Notes: generated from the letters alone by a model not told the origin. 64,000 nucleotides of DNA from Stenotrophomonas raiganjensis (SeqCode) (GCF_030658505.1 NZ_JAUTXR010000115.1:20205-84204), one strand, 5' to 3'. Counted from the first letter of the stretch, positions 26,982 through 36,184 are shown. Numbers and translations: made by a program.

Positions 26982-27532
26982 GCCAGCGCAATACCGAAGC
27001 CCCGCGCGTCGTCTATGAAGGCAAGTACCAGCGCATGCTGGTGCGCGGCACCTGGGAATACAGCGAACGCACCCATGCCGGTGGCCTGGCGGCGATCATC
27101 ATCGCCGTCACCCCCGAGGACAAGGTGCTGTTCGTCGAACAGTTCCGCGTGCCGCTGCAGGCCCCTACCATCGAGATGCCGGCCGGCCTGGTCGGCGACA
27201 TCCATGCCGGCGAGTCGATCGAAGTCTCGGCGGTGCGTGAACTGGAAGAAGAAACCGGCTGGACCGCCGATCACGCCGAAGTGCTGATGATCGGCCCCAC
27301 GTCCTCCGGGGCCAGCAGCGAGAAGATCGCCTTCGTGCGCGCTACCGGCCTGCGCCGTATCGGCGAAGGCGGCGGCGATGACAGCGAAGACATCACCGTG
27401 CACGAGATTCCGCGTGCACAGGCCGCCGCCTGGCTGGTGCAGAAGATGGGCGAAGGCTACGAGCTGGACGCCAAGCTCTGGGCCGGGCTGTGGATGATCG
27501 AGCACCACCTGGACGGGCGCCCGCGTGGCTGA
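26978..27532 (+). CDS. Nudix hydrolase (ADP-ribose pyrophosphatase-like)
   Basis: 184 aa, ATG 26978 overlapping the upstream stop. The Nudix box GLVGDIHAGESIEVSAVRELEEETGW fits GX5EX7REUXEEXGU with a few extra residues in the first spacer. The preceding VLFVEQFRVPLQAPTIEMPAG matches the ADP-ribose pyrophosphatase subfamily. Substrate assignment is by family only. Confidence 0.9.
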   Translation: MSQRNTEAPRVVYEGKYQRMLVRGTWEYSERTHAGGLAAIIIAVTPEDKVLFVEQFRVPLQAPTIEMPAGLVGDIHAGESIEVSAVRELEEETGWTADHAEVLMIGPTSSGASSEKIAFVRATGLRRIGEGGGDDSEDITVHEIPRAQAAAWLVQKMGEGYELDAKLWAGLWMIEHHLDGRPRG

Positions 27533-28322
27533 CGCCGACCTGCACACGCTGCCGGCGCTGCTCGGCGCCGACGATCCGGCGATCTACGCGATCCACCGGG
27601 CGCAGGGTGAGTCGCCGTTCCTGCTGCTGGCCGACCATGCTGGCCAGCAGGTTCCGCGTGCGCTGACCGGGCTCGGTCTGGCACAGGCCGAACTGGACCG
27701 CCATATCGGCTGGGACATCGGCATTGCCGGCACCACCCGCGCACTGGCCGAACGGCTGGATGCCTGGGCAATCGAACAGACCTATTCGCGGCTGCTGATC
27801 GACTGCAACCGCCCGCTGGCCTCGCCCACACTGATTCCGGAAGTGAGCGACCACACCGTGGTCCCGGGCAATGGCGGGCTGTCGGCGGCGCAGCGGCAAC
27901 AGCGCATTGATGCGATCCACGCGCCGTACCACGCACGCATCGACGCGGAACTGGACGCACGCCGCGATGCCGGTCGCCCCACCCTGCTGGTGATGATGCA
28001 CAGCTTCACGCCAGCGATGAACGGCATGCAGCGGCCGTGGCATGCCGGCGTGCTGTACCACCAGGACACGCGCTTTGCCCATGCCTTGCTGCAGGCACTA
28101 CGCGACGAAGGCGACCTGGTGGTGGGTGACAACGAACCGTATTCGGTCAGCAGCACCAGCGACTATGCGGTGCCGGTACACGGCGAAGGCCGTGGGCTGG
28201 TGCACGTGGAACTGGAAATCCGCCAGGACCTGATTGCCGATGTGGCTGGGCAGCAGTCGTGGGCGGAACGGCTGGCGCGGATCTTCAGCGCATTGCAGCC
28301 GCAGTTGCTGGCGTTCGGTTGA
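27525..28322 (+). CDS. N-formylglutamate amidohydrolase-like protein
   Basis: 265 aa starting at GTG 27525, inside the end of the Nudix gene. Family features are LLLADHAGQQVP, DRHIGWDIGIAGTTRAL, SRLLIDCNRPL, LVMMHSFTPAMNG and the C-terminal VHVELEIRQDLIADVAGQQ. In histidine degradation such enzymes release formate from N-formylglutamate, but no hut genes are nearby, so another acyl-amide substrate is possible. Last gene of the four-gene operon. Confidence 0.88.
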   Translation: MADADLHTLPALLGADDPAIYAIHRAQGESPFLLLADHAGQQVPRALTGLGLAQAELDRHIGWDIGIAGTTRALAERLDAWAIEQTYSRLLIDCNRPLASPTLIPEVSDHTVVPGNGGLSAAQRQQRIDAIHAPYHARIDAELDARRDAGRPTLLVMMHSFTPAMNGMQRPWHAGVLYHQDTRFAHALLQALRDEGDLVVGDNEPYSVSSTSDYAVPVHGEGRGLVHVELEIRQDLIADVAGQQSWAERLARIFSALQPQLLAFG

Positions 28323-28349
28323 GCGCACGGGGATCCATCCCGGATCGGT

Positions 28350-28431
28350 AGTGGCGGGCCCGGGGCGGCCCCCCCCCCGGGGGGGGGGACAAACCGATGC
28401 GCCCCCCCGCCCCCCCCCCCCCCCCCACTAC
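28350..28431. repeat. Degenerate SMAG with long C and G homopolymers
   Basis: The tract begins GTAGTGGCGGGCC and ends CCACTAC, so the outer ends match a SMAG pair. The interior has C10 (28369-28378), G10 (28379-28388), C7 (28402-28408) and C17 (28410-28426), unlike any other REP in the window. It lies between convergent genes. A sequencing or assembly artefact is a serious possibility. Confidence 0.7.
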
Positions 28432-29105
28432 CGCAACGTTGGAACCTCCATCCACGGGAACGGCTTGAAGCCCTGCACTTGCAGCGTCGCGCCGATGGCG
28501 TCGAAGTCATCCTTGATCGCCTGCGCACGGCGACGATCCAGCGCTTCACCCAGCGGCAGCGGCAGCGGCAACGCGCGGCAGCGCGCCAACGCCTCGCCCA
28601 CCGGAATATCCAGCAGGCGCGCCACGCGCTGGGCTGCGGCTTTGACCTGCACTCCCGGGCACGCGCGCAGCGCCAGGTCGAAGGACGCGAAGATGCCTGT
28701 GCCCACACCCGCCTCGCGCGCAGCCGCCTGTTCCGCAGCTTCCGCTTCGCCCAGGGCCTCGTCGATGCCCTCGACCTGCCGGAACGCGTCGTACTCGGCG
28801 TAGTACGCCAGCGCCTGCGCGTAGTCCTGCACCAACGACAGCGGGCGTTGCCGCTTCTGCACGTCCAGCACGTCGGCAAACGTGGCCGGTTCCAGATACG
28901 GGAACAGCCCCATCGCTGCCGACGCGGCCGATCGCTCGCCGTCGTCATCCAGCGCTTCATCACTGGATGACGGCAACCACAACCGTGCTGCCAGCAGGTT
29001 CTCGTCGCTGGCCATCACCCAGCCGAAGGCGTTCCACACCTCATCGTCGTCGTTGCAGGCTGCGAAGGCATGCAGGGCCTGTTGCAGGTCCAGCAGTTCG
29101 ATCAT
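28428..29105 (-). CDS. Hypothetical acidic cytoplasmic protein
   Basis: 225 aa, ATG 29103-29105 overlapping the MFS stop (ATGA). No signal peptide or membrane segment. The N-terminal half is acidic (ACNDDDEVWNAFGWVMASDE, SSSDEALDDDGERS); the C-terminal half is richer in Arg (VAAR, ARCRALPLPLPLGEALDRRR). No family recognised. The final codons lie right against the homopolymer tract, so the C-terminus depends on that tract being correct. Confidence 0.7.
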   Translation of the reverse strand: MIELLDLQQALHAFAACNDDDEVWNAFGWVMASDENLLAARLWLPSSSDEALDDDGERSAASAAMGLFPYLEPATFADVLDVQKRQRPLSLVQDYAQALAYYAEYDAFRQVEGIDEALGEAEAAEQAAAREAGVGTGIFASFDLALRACPGVQVKAAAQRVARLLDIPVGEALARCRALPLPLPLGEALDRRRAQAIKDDFDAIGATLQVQGFKPFPWMEVPTLR

Positions 29106-30520
29106 GCGTCGGTGCTCAGGCAGGCGGTCGCAGCCGAGTCTACCGGCGCCGGGCGCAGGCCCAGCGCGATCACCACCCCAAGCGCGGCGAACAGCGCGGC
29201 GCCATACTGGGCATTGACCATGCCCTGCAGGGCGTCGGCACTGGTTGCTGCCTGCGTGCCGCGCGCAGCATTGGCTACCATCACCAGCACCGCCAATCCC
29301 AAGGCGCCGCCGATCTGCTGGGCGGTGGCCGCCATGCCCGACGCCACACCCTGCTGCGGCCCCGGCACACCCTGCCCGGCCACGATCCACATCGCCGTCC
29401 AGCTCATGCCCTGGCCCACGCTGAGCACCACGATGCCCGGCAGCAGCGGCCAGTAGCCGGCGCCATGCGGCATCGCCAGCGCCACTGCGGCAATGCCGAT
29501 GGCGCCCGCAGCGAAGCCCCAGGCCAGTACCTGCCGTGGCGAACGGCGCCGCAGCATGCGTTCGGCAATGCGGATGCCGAAGGTGCACACCAACGTCGGC
29601 AGCAGGAAGGCCATGCCAGCCTGCAGCGGGCTCCAGCCGTAGCCATCCTGGAAGTACAGCGCCAGGAAGTAGTACTGCACGCCATAGCTGCTCATGAAGG
29701 CGAAGGTCAGGCCCAGCGCAGCCCGCAGGCCCGGCAAGCGCAGCAGCGCGAACTGCATCAGCGGGTCACGGCTGCGCTTTTCGATCTGTACGAACACCGT
29801 CAACAGTACGGCTGAAAGCAGCAGGCAGATCAGCGTAGCCGGTGCCGTCCAGCCCCACTCCGGCCCTTGCACCAGGGTGGTGACCAGCAGGCTGCCGCCA
29901 GCGGTGACGGTGAGGCAACCGGCCAGGTCGAAGGAGCGGCCCTGAACCCGTGGACCATCGGCCGGCAGCCAGGCACCGGCAGTCACGGCACAGGCGGTGG
30001 CCAGCGGCACGATCACCGCCAGCACTGCCGGCCAGCCGAACGCTTGGGTCAGCACACCGCCGAGCAGCGTGCCCAGCGCCAGGCCGACCGCGCTGGCCAT
30101 GCTCCAGATCGCCAGCGCACGGTTGCGCACCGGCCCCTGGGCGTAAAGCGTATTGATCAGCGCCAGCGTGGCCGGAAACAGTAGCGCCGCGCCGATGCCC
30201 TGTGCGGCGCGCGCGATGATCAGCAGGGTGGCGTTCGGCGCCAGCGCGCCAAGCAGCGAGGCCAGCGCGAACAGCAGCATGCCCAGCCGGTAGAAGCGGC
30301 GGCGCCCGATCAGGTCGGCGGCGCGCCCCCCCAGCAGCAGGCTGCCACCGAAGGCGACGGTGTAGGCACTGACCACCCATTGCAGCTGTTGCGCATTGAT
30401 CTGCAGCGCGCGGCCCATGTCGTGCAGGGCGACGAAGATGATGGTGGCGTCCAAGGCAATGATCAGCTGGGCAGTGGCCAGCAGGGTCAGCGCCCAGCGT
30501 GGGTATTTGAGGGGAGGCAT
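29102..30520 (-). CDS. MFS drug-exporter-like transporter (DHA2 type)
   Basis: 472 aa with about 14 hydrophobic segments. DHA2 signatures are LDATIIFVALHDMGRAL near the start of TM1, GRRRFYRLGMLLFALAS as motif A, and LALGTLLGGVLTQAFGWPAV as motif C. It is likely a proton-driven exporter of small hydrophobic compounds; the substrate is unknown. The divergent LysR gene across 105 bp is its likely regulator. Confidence 0.9.
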   Translation of the reverse strand: MPPLKYPRWALTLLATAQLIIALDATIIFVALHDMGRALQINAQQLQWVVSAYTVAFGGSLLLGGRAADLIGRRRFYRLGMLLFALASLLGALAPNATLLIIARAAQGIGAALLFPATLALINTLYAQGPVRNRALAIWSMASAVGLALGTLLGGVLTQAFGWPAVLAVIVPLATACAVTAGAWLPADGPRVQGRSFDLAGCLTVTAGGSLLVTTLVQGPEWGWTAPATLICLLLSAVLLTVFVQIEKRSRDPLMQFALLRLPGLRAALGLTFAFMSSYGVQYYFLALYFQDGYGWSPLQAGMAFLLPTLVCTFGIRIAERMLRRRSPRQVLAWGFAAGAIGIAAVALAMPHGAGYWPLLPGIVVLSVGQGMSWTAMWIVAGQGVPGPQQGVASGMAATAQQIGGALGLAVLVMVANAARGTQAATSADALQGMVNAQYGAALFAALGVVIALGLRPAPVDSAATACLSTDA

Positions 30521-30553
30521 CGGCGGCCTGGAGCAGTGGGGGAGCGCAGTCTC

Positions 30554-30573
30554 ATTGATGCGACCACATCAAT
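30554..30573. promoter_or_regulatory. LysR-type operator candidate
   Basis: The perfect dyad ATTGATG-CGACCA-CATCAAT sits in the MFS/LysR divergent gap. It contains the T-N11-A pattern expected of LysR-family sites and lies 34 bp from the MFS start and 53 bp from the LysR start. Confidence 0.6.
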
Positions 30574-30625
30574 AAACCCCCTTTCACCCATATCTGTCAT
30601 GATTTTCCGCATGAATGGAGCCTCG

Positions 30626-31510
30626 ATGGACCTCAATGCGGTGCGCATGCTGGTGCAGGTGGCCGAGGCGCGCAGCTTCACGGTGGCCGCCGGCCAGCTC
30701 GGCCTGAGCCAGTCCGGCCTGTCGCGCGCCATCGGCCGGCTGGAGGCCACGCTGGGGGTGAAGCTGCTGCAGCGCAACACCCGCAACGTGGCGCTGACCC
30801 CGGATGGTCGCCAGTTCGTTGACCAGGTGGCCCCGCTGCTGGCCGGCATGGACGATGCCGAGCGCCAGCTGGCCGATCGCCCCTGCACGCCGTCGGGCAT
30901 CCTCAAGATCAGCGCGCCATCGATGTTCGGGCGCAAGGTGCTGGTGCCACTGCTCGGGCCATTGCTGCAGCAGCATCCTCACCTGCAGGTGGAAGCGGTG
31001 CTCAGCGACCGCCTGGTCGATCTGGTCGAGGAAGGCTTCGACGCGGCCCTGCGTACCGGCGTCATCGCCGACCAGCGCATCGTCGCGCGCCCCTTGCGGC
31101 CGCTGCGCTGGGTGACGGTGGCCAGCCCGCAGTATCTGGCACGCTGCGGCACACCGGCCATTGTGGAGGACCTGCGTCGCCACGCCTGCCTGGCCGTGCG
31201 CAACCTGCGCAGCGGCCGTGTGGTTGATTGGCAGTTCCTGCAGGACGGACGGTTGCGCGAGGCCACGCCGTCGACGCGGATGGTGTTCGACAGCGGCGAT
31301 CCACTGGTGGAAGCCGCGATCGCCGGCATCGGCATCGTGCAGGTCATGGATTTCGCCGTGGCCGACGCGTTGGCCGACGGCCGCCTGCAGCGCGTGCTGC
31401 AGCCGTTCGAGGGCCGCAGTCGCGAACTGTCGTTGATCTATCCGCCGTCGCGCCAGCATTCGCCGAAGCTGCAGGTGCTGGCCGACGCGTTGCTGGCCGG
31501 GGATTGGTAG
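30626..31510 (+). CDS. LysR-family transcriptional regulator
   Basis: 294 aa from ATG 30626, which follows GGAG at normal spacing; ATG 30611 is possible. The N-terminal winged HTH reads DLNAVRMLVQVAEARSFTVA, then SQSGLSRAIGRLE and LGVKLLQRNTRNVALT. The effector domain has LKISAPSMFGRKVLVPLL and GFDAALRTGVIADQRIVARP, typical of the LTTR subgroup that often regulates a divergent exporter. Confidence 0.92.
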   Translation: MDLNAVRMLVQVAEARSFTVAAGQLGLSQSGLSRAIGRLEATLGVKLLQRNTRNVALTPDGRQFVDQVAPLLAGMDDAERQLADRPCTPSGILKISAPSMFGRKVLVPLLGPLLQQHPHLQVEAVLSDRLVDLVEEGFDAALRTGVIADQRIVARPLRPLRWVTVASPQYLARCGTPAIVEDLRRHACLAVRNLRSGRVVDWQFLQDGRLREATPSTRMVFDSGDPLVEAAIAGIGIVQVMDFAVADALADGRLQRVLQPFEGRSRELSLIYPPSRQHSPKLQVLADALLAGDW

Positions 31511-31599
31511 ATCCACGCCATGCGTGGATGAGCGTTGATGCCGCCGGGCATGGCCCGGCGCTACCAGTAGGGCGTTGCCGGCCAGCGGCCGGCACTACC
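31507..31599. repeat. Dense REP cluster at a convergent junction
   Basis: Three palindromes in 93 bp: GTAGATCCACGCCATGCGTGG, GCCGGGCATGGCCCGGCGCTAC and a GTAG unit with GCCGGCCAGCGGCCGGC. The first begins within the LysR stop codon region and the last ends 2 bp before the pip stop. Confidence 0.88.
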
Positions 31600-31601
31600 G
31601 A

Positions 31602-32543
31602 TCAGGCGAAGCTATCGGTGGCGCGCACCAGCGCGTCCACGTTCTCTGCCTCGAACGCCGAATGCCCCGAAGCCGGGGTGATTTCCAGCTTGGCCTTCGG
31701 CCACACCTTGGTCAGGTCCCAGGCGTTGGCCAGCGGGCAGACCACGTCGTAACGGCCGTGCACGATCACGCCCGGGATGTCGGCGATGCGGTGCGCATCG
31801 CGCAGCAGCTGGTCTTCCACCTCGAAGAAACCACCGTTGACGAAGTAGTGGTTCTCGATGCGGGCAAACGCCAGCGCGAAGTGCGGGTCTTCGTGGCTGT
31901 TGATGAAATCATCATCAACATGCAGGAAGCTGGTCGCGCCTTCCCACACCGCCCACGCCTTGGCCGCTTCCAGGCGGGTGGTTTCGTCGTCGCTGGTCAA
32001 GCGGCGGTGGAAGGCCGAGATCAGGTCATGACGCTCCACCGACGGAATCGGCTTCAGGTAGTGCTCCCACGCATCCGGGAACAGGCGGTTGGCGCCTTCC
32101 TGGTAGAACCATTCCAGCTCCCAGCGGCGCAGCATGAAGATGCCGCGCAGGACCAGTTCGGTCACGCGCTGCGGGTGGGTTTCGGCGTAGGCCAGCGCCA
32201 GGGTCGAGCCCCAGCTGCCGCCGAACACCTGCCAGCGATCAACCTTCAGATGCTCACGCAGCTTTTCGATATCGGCGACGAGGTCCCAGGTGGTGTTGTC
32301 CACCAGGTCGGCGTGCGGGGTGGAACGGCCGGCACCACGCTGGTCGAACAGGATGATCCGGTACTTCGACGGGTCGTGGAACTGGCGCATCTTGTCGCTG
32401 CAGCCGCCGCCCGGGCCACCGTGCAGCATCACCACCGGCTTGCCGTCCGGGTTGCCGCACTGTTCGAAGTACAGCGTGTGGCGGTCGTCAACCTTCAGGG
32501 TGCCGACGTCGTAGGGGGTGATGGCGGGGTACAGCGTACGCAT
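31602..32543 (-). CDS. pip: Proline iminopeptidase
   Basis: Alpha/beta hydrolase (family S33) that removes N-terminal proline. The 313-aa product has the oxyanion segment VVMLHGGPGGGCSDKM, ILFDQRGAGRSTPHA, the nucleophile elbow VFGGSWGSTLALAYA (Ser in GGSWGS), Asp in HGRYDVVCPL and His in ASGHSAFE. The start MRTLYPAITPYDVGTLKV is standard. It lies 48 bp downstream of prmC on the same strand. Confidence 0.95.
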   Translation of the reverse strand: MRTLYPAITPYDVGTLKVDDRHTLYFEQCGNPDGKPVVMLHGGPGGGCSDKMRQFHDPSKYRIILFDQRGAGRSTPHADLVDNTTWDLVADIEKLREHLKVDRWQVFGGSWGSTLALAYAETHPQRVTELVLRGIFMLRRWELEWFYQEGANRLFPDAWEHYLKPIPSVERHDLISAFHRRLTSDDETTRLEAAKAWAVWEGATSFLHVDDDFINSHEDPHFALAFARIENHYFVNGGFFEVEDQLLRDAHRIADIPGVIVHGRYDVVCPLANAWDLTKVWPKAKLEITPASGHSAFEAENVDALVRATDSFA

Positions 32544-32591
32544 GCTTGCAGCTCCAGGGTGATGCCCTGCCGGGGCAGGAGAACCTCCATT

Positions 32592-33449
32592 CTAGGCCGG
32601 TCGCCGGCCCAGGGTGATGCGGTCGCGCTGCTCCAGGTCCTGCACGGTCTGCACGTCGGCGAAACCGGCCGCGTCGAACAGCGCGCGGATCGCCTCGCCC
32701 TGGTCCCATCCGTGCTCGATCAGCAGCCATCCACCGGGCAGCAGACGCGCCGGGCCACCGTCGACGATGCGGCGGATGTCATCCAGGCCATCCCGACCCG
32801 AAGCCAGCGCGGTGGCCGGCTCGAAGCGCAGGTCGCCCTGTTCCAGGTGCGGATCGTCGCTGGCGATGTACGGCGGATTGCTGGCAATCAGGTCGAAACG
32901 CGCGCCCTGCAGCGGCGCGTACCAGTCGTGGCCGCCCTCGGCGAAGCGGACGTTGCGCAGTTCATGACGGGCGGCATTGCGCGCGGCCACGGCCAGCGCG
33001 CCCGGGCTGGCATCGGTGGCCAGCACCTGCGCCTGCGGCCGCTCGCTGGCCAGCGCCAGCGCGATCGCGCCGCTGCCGGTCCCCAGGTCGGCCAACTGCA
33101 GCGCGTGGTCCGGCGGCAGGCGCTCCAGCGCCAATTCGACCAGCAGTTCGGTTTCCGGGCGCGGAATCAGCGTGGCCGGGTCGACCTCCAGGTCCAGCGT
33201 CCAGAAGCCGCGGCGTCCGGTGAGGTAGGCCACCGGCTCGCCGGCCACGCGCCGGGCCAGCAATGTTTCAAAGGCAGCCTGGTCGGCGGCGGCCAGCGGA
33301 TCGGTAGCGTGCGCGAACAGCCAGCTGCGCGGGCGCTCCAGCACGTGCAGGAGCAGCAGTTCGACTTCGTGGCGGGCGTCGACACCGCCCAAGCGGGCAC
33401 TGGCGTCGGCTACGACCTGACGCAGGGTGGGTTCGGGTTGGAAAGACAT
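32592..33449 (-). CDS. prmC: Release-factor glutamine N5-methyltransferase
   Basis: Methylates the glutamine of the GGQ motif in RF1 and RF2. 285 aa. A helical N-terminal domain ([20 protein letters not shown]) is followed by the AdoMet fold with [16 protein letters not shown] as motif I and the catalytic NPPY in [27 protein letters not shown] is also conserved. Its substrate gene prfA is at 6023-7105. Confidence 0.96.
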   Translation of the reverse strand: MSFQPEPTLRQVVADASARLGGVDARHEVELLLLHVLERPRSWLFAHATDPLAAADQAAFETLLARRVAGEPVAYLTGRRGFWTLDLEVDPATLIPRPETELLVELALERLPPDHALQLADLGTGSGAIALALASERPQAQVLATDASPGALAVAARNAARHELRNVRFAEGGHDWYAPLQGARFDLIASNPPYIASDDPHLEQGDLRFEPATALASGRDGLDDIRRIVDGGPARLLPGGWLLIEHGWDQGEAIRALFDAAGFADVQTVQDLEQRDRITLGRRPA

Positions 33450-33458
33450 GCCTCAATT

Positions 33459-33515
33459 GTAGAGCCGAGCCGATGCTCGGCTGCTGCTGGAACAGCCGAG
33501 CATCGGCTCGGCTAC
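33459..33515. repeat. Facing SMAG pair
   Basis: GTAGAGCCGAGCCGATGCTCGG and CCGAGCATCGGCTCGGCTAC form a 57-nt inverted repeat upstream of prmC. Confidence 0.88.
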
Positions 33516-33524
33516 AGATCCACT

Positions 33525-33546
33525 GTCGAGCATGGCTCGACGCTAC
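33525..33546. repeat. Single REP (GTCG...CTAC)
   Basis: GTCGAGCATGGCTCGACGCTAC is identical to the unit at 15946-15968. Confidence 0.85.
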
Positions 33547-33691
33547 AAAAAGCTGGAATCCGTTCAGGTTTCGCCAGAGGGTATAAGGAGGGGCTATCAG
33601 CCCTCTTCACACGTCCCGGGCGATTTTCCTTGTCACACAAGCAGTTGCAGGATGGGAGCGGCAGGGTTCAGTGCCTGCTCATGGCTCTTTG

Positions 33692-33728
33692 ATAGACTCT
33701 ACCTATCAAATAGATGCAATCAATGGAT
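33692..33728 (+). promoter_or_regulatory. Probable OxyR binding site upstream of ahpC
   Basis: ATAG-N7-CTAT (33692-33706) matches the OxyR half-site consensus exactly. A second, weaker half (ATGC...GGAT) follows at the expected 7-bp spacing. It ends where the putative -35 begins, the position expected for an activator. Confidence 0.75.
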
Positions 33729-33757
33729 TGTTCTTATCGCGAGCGAATGGGTAACCT
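33728..33757 (+). promoter_or_regulatory. Putative ahpC promoter
   Basis: TTGTTC (33728-33733) and TAACCT (33752-33757) are spaced 18 bp apart directly after the OxyR-type box. The match to consensus is moderate, as expected for an activated promoter. Confidence 0.5.
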
Positions 33758-33799
33758 AGCTCCTGTCGATTCACCCACTCCCCTTCACCAAGAGGAAAA

Positions 33800-34366
33800 A
33801 TGATGTCCCTCATCAATACCCAGATCCAGCCGTTCGAAGCCAACGCCTACCACAACGGCGAGTTCATCAAGGTTTCCGACGCCAGCCTGAAGGGCCAGTG
33901 GTCCGTCCTGATCTTCATGCCGGCCGCCTTCACCTTCAACTGCCCGACCGAGATCGAAGACGCAGCTGACCATTACGCCGAGTTCAAGAAGGCGGGCGCC
34001 GAGGTCTACATCGTCACCACCGACACCCACTTCTCGCACAAGGTGTGGCACGAGACCTCGCCGGCCGTCGGCAAGGCCCAGTTCCCGCTGGTCGGCGACC
34101 CGACCCACCAGCTGACCAACGCCTTCGGCGTGCACATTCCGGAAGAAGGCCTGGCCCTGCGCGGCACCTTCATCATCAACCCGGAAGGCGTGATCAAGAC
34201 CCTGGAGATCCACTCCAACGAGATCGCCCGTGACGTGTCCGAGACCCTGCGCAAGCTGAAGGCTGCCCAGTTCACCGCCGCCAACCCGAACCAGGTCTGC
34301 CCGGCCAAGTGGAAGGAAGGCGAGAAGACCCTGACCCCGTCGCTGGACCTGGTCGGCAAGATCTAA
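33800..34366 (+). CDS. ahpC: Alkyl hydroperoxide reductase subunit C (peroxiredoxin)
   Basis: Reduces H2O2 and organic peroxides. 188 aa from ATG 33800, or 187 from the next codon, after AAGAGGAAAA. The peroxidatic Cys is in FTFNCPTE (Cys47 counting from MSL) and the resolving Cys in NQVCPAKW near residue 165. The usual V before the Cys is N here. It is the first gene of ahpC-ahpF-oxyR, with an OxyR-type site in its promoter. Confidence 0.97.
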   Translation: MMSLINTQIQPFEANAYHNGEFIKVSDASLKGQWSVLIFMPAAFTFNCPTEIEDAADHYAEFKKAGAEVYIVTTDTHFSHKVWHETSPAVGKAQFPLVGDPTHQLTNAFGVHIPEEGLALRGTFIINPEGVIKTLEIHSNEIARDVSETLRKLKAAQFTAANPNQVCPAKWKEGEKTLTPSLDLVGKI

Positions 34367-34412
34367 AGCAGTACCGGCCTGCCGTGGCCCCACGCCACGA
34401 CGCGCCCTTCAT

Positions 34413-34518
34413 CCCCGTGCCGGCCCCCCCGCCGGCGTGGGGGTGAACCCAAGACAGCCAACGCGCGCCAGCCTTGGCCAGCCAGCCCCTTCCACGGTCG
34501 CTGTCTTGGGTTCACCCC
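34413..34518. repeat. Hairpins in the ahpC-ahpF spacer
   Basis: There are two structures. A 12-bp stem, 34413-34424 with 34431-34442, has a C6 loop and two wobble pairs. A perfect 18-bp inverted repeat, GGGGTGAACCCAAGACAG (34440-34457) against 34501-34518, has a 43-nt loop. They overlap by 3 nt, so they may be mutually exclusive in RNA. Confidence 0.8.
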
Positions 34519-34591
34519 TACCCCCTGCTGGTCCGCTACCTTCTACAGCGGTGCCACGCCCCCTGTTTGCCTGAAGCCAGGAGATGACCCG

Positions 34592-36184
34592 ATGTTGGAC
34601 GCCAACCTGCAGTCGCAGCTGAAGACCTATCTGGAGCGCGTGACCCGCCCGATCCAGATCACCGCGCACGCCGACGATGGCGCCAAGTCTCAGGAAATGC
34701 TGGACCTGCTGCAGACCCTGGAAAGCCTGTCGGACAAGATCTCGCTGCAGGTCCTGCGCGACGGCCAGGGCCGCGTGCCCTCGTTCGACCTGGGCACGCC
34801 GGGCCAGGACATCCACCTGACCTTCGCCGGCCTGCCGATGGGCCACGAGTTCACCTCGCTGGTGCTGGCGCTGCTGCAGGTGGGCGGTCATCCGTCCAAG
34901 GCCACCGCCGAGCTGATCGAGCAGGTGCAGAACCTGGAAGGCGACTACAGGTTTGAAACCTACTTCTCGCTGTCCTGCCAGAACTGCCCGGACGTGGTGC
35001 AGGCGCTGAACCTGGCCGCAGTGCTCAACCCGCGCATCCAGCACGTGGCCATCGACGGTGCCCTGTTCCAGGACGAAGTCGAGAAGCGCGAGATCATGTC
35101 GGTGCCGACCGTGTACCTCAACGGTGAAGTGTTCGACCAGGGCCGCATGACCCTCGAACAGATCGTGGCCAAGCTGGATACCAACGCCAGCAAGCGCGAC
35201 GCCGAGAAGATCGCCGCCAAGGACGCCTTCGACGTGCTGGTGGTCGGCGGTGGCCCGGCCGGTGCTGCAGCGGCGATCTATGCCGCACGCAAGGGCATCC
35301 GTACCGGCATCGCTGCCGAGCGTTTCGGTGGCCAGGTGCTGGACACCATGGCGATCGAGAACTTCATCTCGGTGAAGGAGACTGAAGGCCCGAAGCTGGC
35401 CACGGCGCTGGAGCAGCACGTGCGCGAGTACGATGTGGACATCATGAACCTGCAACGCGCCAGTGCGCTGGTGCCGGCCGGCGAAGATGGCCTGGTGCAG
35501 GTGCAGCTGGAGAACGGCGCCGTGCTGAAGTCGCGTTCGGTGATCCTGTCCACCGGCGCTCGCTGGCGGCAGATGAACGTGCCGGGCGAGGACCAGTATC
35601 GCAACAAGGGCGTGGCCTACTGCCCGCACTGCGATGGCCCGCTGTTCAAGGGCAAGCGCGTGGCGGTGATCGGCGGCGGCAACTCCGGCGTGGAAGCGGC
35701 CATCGACCTGGCGGGCATCGTGTCGCATGTGACCCTGCTGGAATTCGATTCCAGCCTGCGTGCCGATGAAGTGCTGCAGAAGAAGCTGCGCAGCCTGGGC
35801 AATGTCACCGTGCTGACCAGCGCGCAGACCACCGAGGTGCTGGGCGACGGCAGCCGCGTCACCGGCCTGGTCTACAAGGACCGCGTCGGCGGCGACGCCC
35901 ACCGCGTCGAGCTGGAAGGCATCTTCGTGCAGATCGGCCTGCTGCCGAACACCGAATGGCTGAAGGACACCGTGGCGCTGTCGCCGCGTGGCGAGATCGT
36001 CATCGACGACCGCGGCCAGACCAACCTGCCGGGTGTGTTCGCCGCTGGCGATTGCACGACGGTGCCCTACAAGCAGATCATCATCGCCATGGGCGCCGGT
36101 TCGACCGCCGCACTGAGCGCGTTCGACCACCTGATCCGCTCGTCGGTGAGCAACAGCAGCGGTGCCGTTGCTGAAGCGGCCTGA
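34592..36184 (+). CDS. ahpF: Alkyl hydroperoxide reductase subunit F
   Basis: NADH-dependent flavoprotein that re-reduces AhpC. 530 aa: an N-terminal tandem thioredoxin-like domain with redox motif SCQNCPDV (about 129-136), then a thioredoxin-reductase-like part with the FAD loop [19 protein letters not shown], the CxxC YCPHCDGP, the NADH loop [19 protein letters not shown] and the C-terminal [16 protein letters not shown]. It follows ahpC by 225 bp. Confidence 0.97.
   Translation: MLDANLQSQLKTYLERVTRPIQITAHADDGAKSQEMLDLLQTLESLSDKISLQVLRDGQGRVPSFDLGTPGQDIHLTFAGLPMGHEFTSLVLALLQVGGHPSKATAELIEQVQNLEGDYRFETYFSLSCQNCPDVVQALNLAAVLNPRIQHVAIDGALFQDEVEKREIMSVPTVYLNGEVFDQGRMTLEQIVAKLDTNASKRDAEKIAAKDAFDVLVVGGGPAGAAAAIYAARKGIRTGIAAERFGGQVLDTMAIENFISVKETEGPKLATALEQHVREYDVDIMNLQRASALVPAGEDGLVQVQLENGAVLKSRSVILSTGARWRQMNVPGEDQYRNKGVAYCPHCDGPLFKGKRVAVIGGGNSGVEAAIDLAGIVSHVTLLEFDSSLRADEVLQKKLRSLGNVTVLTSAQTTEVLGDGSRVTGLVYKDRVGGDAHRVELEGIFVQIGLLPNTEWLKDTVALSPRGEIVIDDRGQTNLPGVFAAGDCTTVPYKQIIIAMGAGSTAALSAFDHLIRSSVSNSSGAVAEAA

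Larger units (their letters stand above)
33450..33799. other. Divergent region between prmC and ahpC
   Basis: 350 bp. The prmC-proximal third has three REPs, and the ahpC-proximal part is AT-richer with the OxyR-type box and promoter. A ~130-bp middle stretch (about 33547-33680) has no recognised feature. Confidence 0.8.

Noticed and set aside
33692..33757. AT-rich ahpC leader as a phage attachment site
   Set aside because: No integrase, tRNA or direct repeat is near; the AT content is explained by the OxyR box and promoter.
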